Assembly: GCF_000090795.2 (NCBI RefSeq) | Contig: NW_003546245.1 | Coordinates: forward strand, 3,524 to 67,523 | Source of the DNA: Amphimedon queenslandica | Taxonomy: Eukaryota > Porifera > Demospongiae > Haplosclerida > Niphatidae | DNA: 64,000 nucleotides | Direction of reading: 5' to 3' | Shown: piece by piece, positions 60,401 through 64,000 of the stretch | Layout of the letters: each line of letters opens with the position of its first letter | Position numbering within the stretch: the stretch's first letter is position 1 | Notes under the pieces: model-generated | Told to the model about the DNA's origin: nothing | Databases searched by the model: none | Seen by the model: the letters and a program-made list of their open reading frames with translations, nothing else | Program-made: the position numbers and the translations under genes

Positions 60401-62066
60401 AATATGGAAATGAGGAGAGAGAGAGATGGGATTATTATCATGTAGAGACGCTAACTAGCTTTTCTTTTTAATATTAATCATCAATAAAAACGTGTCAATC
60501 CTCCTTTCAACATGTTTACAACCTTTCTCTCTCTCTCTCTCTCTTACCTCTCTGGGTAGCAGTGATATGAAATCCCTCTGAAACTGGGGCTGTATCTTCT
60601 CCATGAGATTCTTGAGTTGAGTAGAATCACAGCTAAAATAAGAAAGAAATAATTATAAATAAAGAATTATTATAAATAGACTTGCTTACATTTTGATCAG
60701 TTTCTGAAGAGCTTGGTTCCTGTGCTCTCCAGGCCAGCCAGAGAAGGTACTCAGCCAGTCATCAATGGCAGGGGAAAGAAACGGAGAGACTTCCTCAATC
60801 TCCTCTTCACAAGTACTGGTACTGCAAGTACTGATGGGAGAAAGAGCAGCTGTCGTACATGAGGCTGCGGCGCTACTGTATATATAAGAAAATATTATCA
60901 TTATGAATTTTATTATAAATGTAAATGCCCCCTGGAAAGTACATGTACATGCAGAAATAAATGCCAAATATCTAATGATCTTATATGTAAAAATTTGGCG
61001 GTACATGCACAATAGAAGCAGGTGCAGTAAATGATATCATTTCTATATCATTCCATGCATGGGATAAGCATTTACTCATAGACATAATCATCACTGAAAA
61101 CAAAGCAAATACAAGCACATGTACAGTGTAGCCTCTTTATTAAGGACACCATTGGGCCCACACCACCTAGAGGTGTCCTCATTTCAGAGGTACTTTTGTA
61201 CCAATTGGGGCATTACAAAATGTCCTCATAAAACTAAAATATAAATTAGAAGAAATGAATTGGCAATTGTTTAGTGTCTATGTACTATGGAGACTAGCCT
61301 GGCCGTCTCCGATAGACATGGAGGCAAAGGACCTTTGAACCTTTTGATATCAGCATCTGTACTGTCACCACCATCCATCGTGAGAGGAGTGCCTCTCTTC
61401 TGTAAAGAGAGAAAGAGAGAGAGAGAGAGAGGGAGGGAGTAAATGATAATAAAAACAGAAGTCAACCATGTGATCATGCATTAGTCCAGTCTCCTACTAT
61501 TATCAAGTTAAGGGAATACCTAACGTGACACTCAGCGACTAGTGGTACACATTATGAAGTCATTACTAATCATAAGCAGAAGAATTAGAGTCACAATACA
61601 AGACAAGGAACTAACAGATTAAGCTTTACATTGATGATACATTATAAACAGCAACTATAGCCTCCATTAAATAGTACATGCCCATAAATACTGGTATATG
61701 TGTACTTGTGTGGTCACTGTGGTGGTTTAAATGACACTGACATTTAGTTACTTTCAACATGAATGATGATGAATGATCATGGCTACCATTCTGTATTCTT
61801 ATGGAGCAAAAAGTTGATGAAATTTTGTATCATACACGTGCAGATTCAAGATGTTAGCACATAATGTCTTTTAAAAATTAAGGAGCATTTTACTGCATAT
61901 ACATAGATGAAGAGTATAAATATACCACACATCAGAGAGAAAAGAATCAAACAAAATTAAATCTTACTTGTCCAGCTACTGGGGATGCTACAGGTGATTG
62001 ATCATCAAAGTTAAAAGAACTATTGCTGGCCCAGTCTCCCCTCCTGCTGCTGTCAACACCAGCCAT
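57421..62066 (-). CDS. FBXW7: F-box/WD40 ubiquitin-ligase substrate receptor FBXW7 (sel-10, archipelago)
   Basis: About 16 exons start at [17 protein letters not shown] (62,066). A short N-terminus leads to a dimerisation-type segment ([20 protein letters not shown], about 60,690-60,770). The F-box follows: [15 protein letters not shown] (about 60,550-60,600), then [20 protein letters not shown] and SLWKEKC. Eight WD40 blades come next, for example [47 protein letters not shown] and [20 protein letters not shown]. The protein ends [20 protein letters not shown]. The arginines equivalent to human R465, R479 and R505, which hold the Cdc4 phosphodegron, are all present (STDR, TVRC, GSRD). SCF-FBXW7 degrades cyclin E, Myc, Notch and Jun in other animals. 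Intron sizes are mostly below 300 bp. Confidence 0.96.
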
Positions 62067-62550
62067 TGACAGAAGCACTAGCCATAAAGAGTAGGACAAA
62101 CTGTCTGACTGGAGTAGGTATAAAACCACCTGAATCAAACAGGGGCAGTATAGAGGACACTCTAGGGATACAAGGCGGGTAAAATTAGATCAATAGAGGA
62201 GGACACTCACAAAATAAGTGAATAGATATAGAACTACAGCCGGAGGGTCCTAGAAGAAGAGAAAGAGTTGGTTTGTTAGTGTGCGAGCCTTGAAAGTTGT
62301 TGACCAATTGGCCTCGCCTTTTTGCCACACCTACTATGAATAATAACAATTTTAATAATCATGAATAATGGAATCATAACCTTTCTATTAAGCTGCATTC
62401 ATTGCAGCATTGGTCTTGAAATTGTAGTGCTCTTAGCATCACTAGCAGTAGTGGCCACTAGTGATCCCAGGCAGCGCCACGTGGAGGCGGCACTACATTG
62501 CTGCCCAACCTGTATAATGATAGTTAACAATATGTACTAACACTAACTGA
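62067..62550. other. Upstream flank of FBXW7
   Basis: Presumed promoter and 5' UTR. A stretch at 62,460-62,490 is GC-richer than its surroundings. I recognise no gene or element. Confidence 0.4.
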
Positions 62551-62554
62551 ATGG

Positions 62555-63105
62555 GCTTCAAATTTTAACAGGAACTTAATATTGAAGTTTTAAAAAAGAA
62601 AGATAGATACATGGCAATATTGATACTATACTGTAAGATCTTGAATCTTTCAAACAGGAACTTGGTATCAAAGTCTTAAGAAAGAAAGGTTAATACATGA
62701 CAATATTGATACTATACTGTAAGATCTTGAATCTTTCAAACAGGGACTTGGTATCAAAGTCTTAAGAAAGAAAGGTTAATACATGACAATATTGATACTA
62801 TACTGTAAGATCTTGAATCTTTCAAACAGGAACTTGGTATCAAAGTCTTAAGAAAGAAAGGTTAATACATGACAATATTGATACTATACTGTAAGATCTT
62901 GAATCTTTCAAACAGGAACTTGGTATCAAAGTCTTAAGAAAGAAAGGTTAATACATGACAATATTGATACTATACTGTAAGATCTTGAATCTTTCAAACA
63001 GGGACTTGGTGTTGAAGTCTTAAGAAAGAAAGGTTAATACATGACAATATTGATACTATACTGTATAAGATCTTGAGTCTTTCAAACAGGAACTTGGTGT
63101 TGATG
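62555..63105. repeat. 86-bp minisatellite, about six copies
   Basis: The unit contains gatcttgaatctttcaaaca, aacttggtatcaaagtctta and acatgacaatattgatac. Successive starts at about 62,641, 62,727 and 62,813 give a period of 86 bp. Inner copies are almost identical; the first and last are diverged. Confidence 0.93.
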
Positions 63106-63174
63106 TGTAGATGATGAGTTGGTATAACTTAACTATGTATATATGGGTATGTATGGGCCACCTCATGAGTGCAC

Positions 63175-63585
63175 TCATTATATTAGGGGAACATAAATGT
63201 GGGTCACCTATATGAGGTACATGTATGAATTGGGTCACCTATAAGAGGTACATGTATGAATTGGGTCACCTATATGAGGTACATGTATGAATTGGGTCCC
63301 CTGTATGGGGAACATGCATGAATGGGGTCACCCATAAGAGGTACATGTATGAATTGGGTCACCTATATCAGGAACATGTATAAATTGGGTCTCCTATATG
63401 AGGTACATGTATGAATTGGGTCACCTATATGAGGAACATGTATGAATTGGGTCACCTATATGAGGTACATGTATAATTGGGTCCCCTGTATGGGGAACAT
63501 GCATGAATTGGGTCACCTATATGAGGTACATGTATGAATTGGGTCACCTATATGAGGAACATGTATGAATTGGGTCACTGGTATC
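63175..63585. repeat. 31-bp minisatellite, about 13 copies
   Basis: The unit is gaggtacatgtatgaattgg followed by gtcacctatat. Starts at 63,214 and 63,245 show the 31-bp period. Variant units (cccctgtatggggaacatgc) recur in an ordered way, suggesting a higher-order repeat. Confidence 0.93.
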
Positions 63586-63589
63586 AAAC

Positions 63590-64000
63590 AGTGCACGTGA
63601 ACAATGCAGCAATAAAAGAGCATGAACAGTACCACGTGTAACCGCTAACGTAAGAACACGTGAACAGTGCGATATATTTAGCGCAAAAGAAAAGACGATG
63701 GAGTTAAAAGATGAGTGAAAATGACACCATCCATTCCATTGTGAGGACAGTCAAAAGGATCAGTAAATACATCTATGGAAAGAGAGAGAAAGAAAGAATA
63801 ACTATAAGACAAAAATTAGAATAACTACACCAAAGCTATCATGAGGTAGATCAGTGACAGAATTATAACCTATATTGATATATAAAGGTAAGGCAAAAAG
63901 GAATGGATTTTTAAACCACCAAAGACTGCAGAGTGCAATAGGCAAATGAAACTAGAAGGAGAAAGGAATATATAAATTATATAAGAATATACAAAAGGAT
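63590..64000. other. Terminal 0.4 kb with no recognised feature
   Basis: It contains several acgtg motifs (for example cacgtgtaaccgc, gaacacgtgaac at 63,590-63,680) and a GA-rich run at 63,780-63,800. No open frame of interest or RNA gene is visible. Confidence 0.4.

Noticed and set aside
63160-63600. CRISPR-like array
   Set aside because: The 31-bp repeats run head to tail without unique spacers, in a eukaryotic intron-rich context. It is a minisatellite.

Overview
The window reads as an animal nuclear genome that is compact, AT-rich and intron-dense, most likely from a demosponge such as Amphimedon. This is an inference from the gene content, the many very short introns, the divergent but clear metazoan orthologues (CNOT3, CEP131, TEX2, EEF2KMT, CDR2, FBXW7) and the dispersed palindromic satellite; no marker gene proves it.

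Layout. (1) 1-8,980, minus strand: a tandem array of small two-helix CD225/dispanin (IFITM-like) genes. One is a pseudogene, and one carries a 1.8-kb mobile insertion in an intron. (2) 9,433-12,881, plus: two paralogous type I membrane proteins with mucin-like stalks and tyrosine-rich cytoplasmic tails. (3) 13,150-18,884, minus: CNOT3. (4) 19,170-23,559, plus: CEP131/AZI1. (5) 24,428-30,028, minus: a gene combining LIM domains, an RGS domain and the start of a PX domain. (6) 30,178-30,807, plus: an intronless ERI1/ERI3-type 3'-5' exonuclease. (7) 31,287-33,455, plus: three small tandem genes that look like a divergent CD225 branch. (8) 34,963-42,395, minus: six more CD225 genes. (9) 42,278-47,623: a near-identical partial copy of the first 9.2 kb with three CD225 genes, ending at a run of 10 N. 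(10) 47,634-52,007, minus: TEX2, cut off by that gap. (11) 52,379-54,140, plus: EEF2KMT/FAM86. (12) 54,354-57,047, minus: a CDR2/BICD-like coiled coil. (13) 57,421-62,066, minus: FBXW7, followed by two minisatellites.

Common themes. The dominant system is the CD225 expansion: 15 minus-strand loci plus 3 plus-strand relatives. All share a proline-rich N-terminus, a TM1 exon ending at the same phase-0 intron, and a TM2 exon beginning with A-[RQK]-[DE]-A/E. Vertebrate CD225 proteins include the IFITM antiviral factors, so a membrane-defence or membrane-trafficking role is possible but unproven here. The housekeeping genes are not functionally linked to each other; several sit head-to-head with short shared promoters.

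Cautions. The 5.3-kb copy next to the gap could be a true duplication or an unmerged haplotype. The CEP131 and LIM-RGS-PX genes both lose their expected C-termini at the same satellite array, which may also be an assembly fault. Exon coordinates were read by eye from splice consensus and reading phase.
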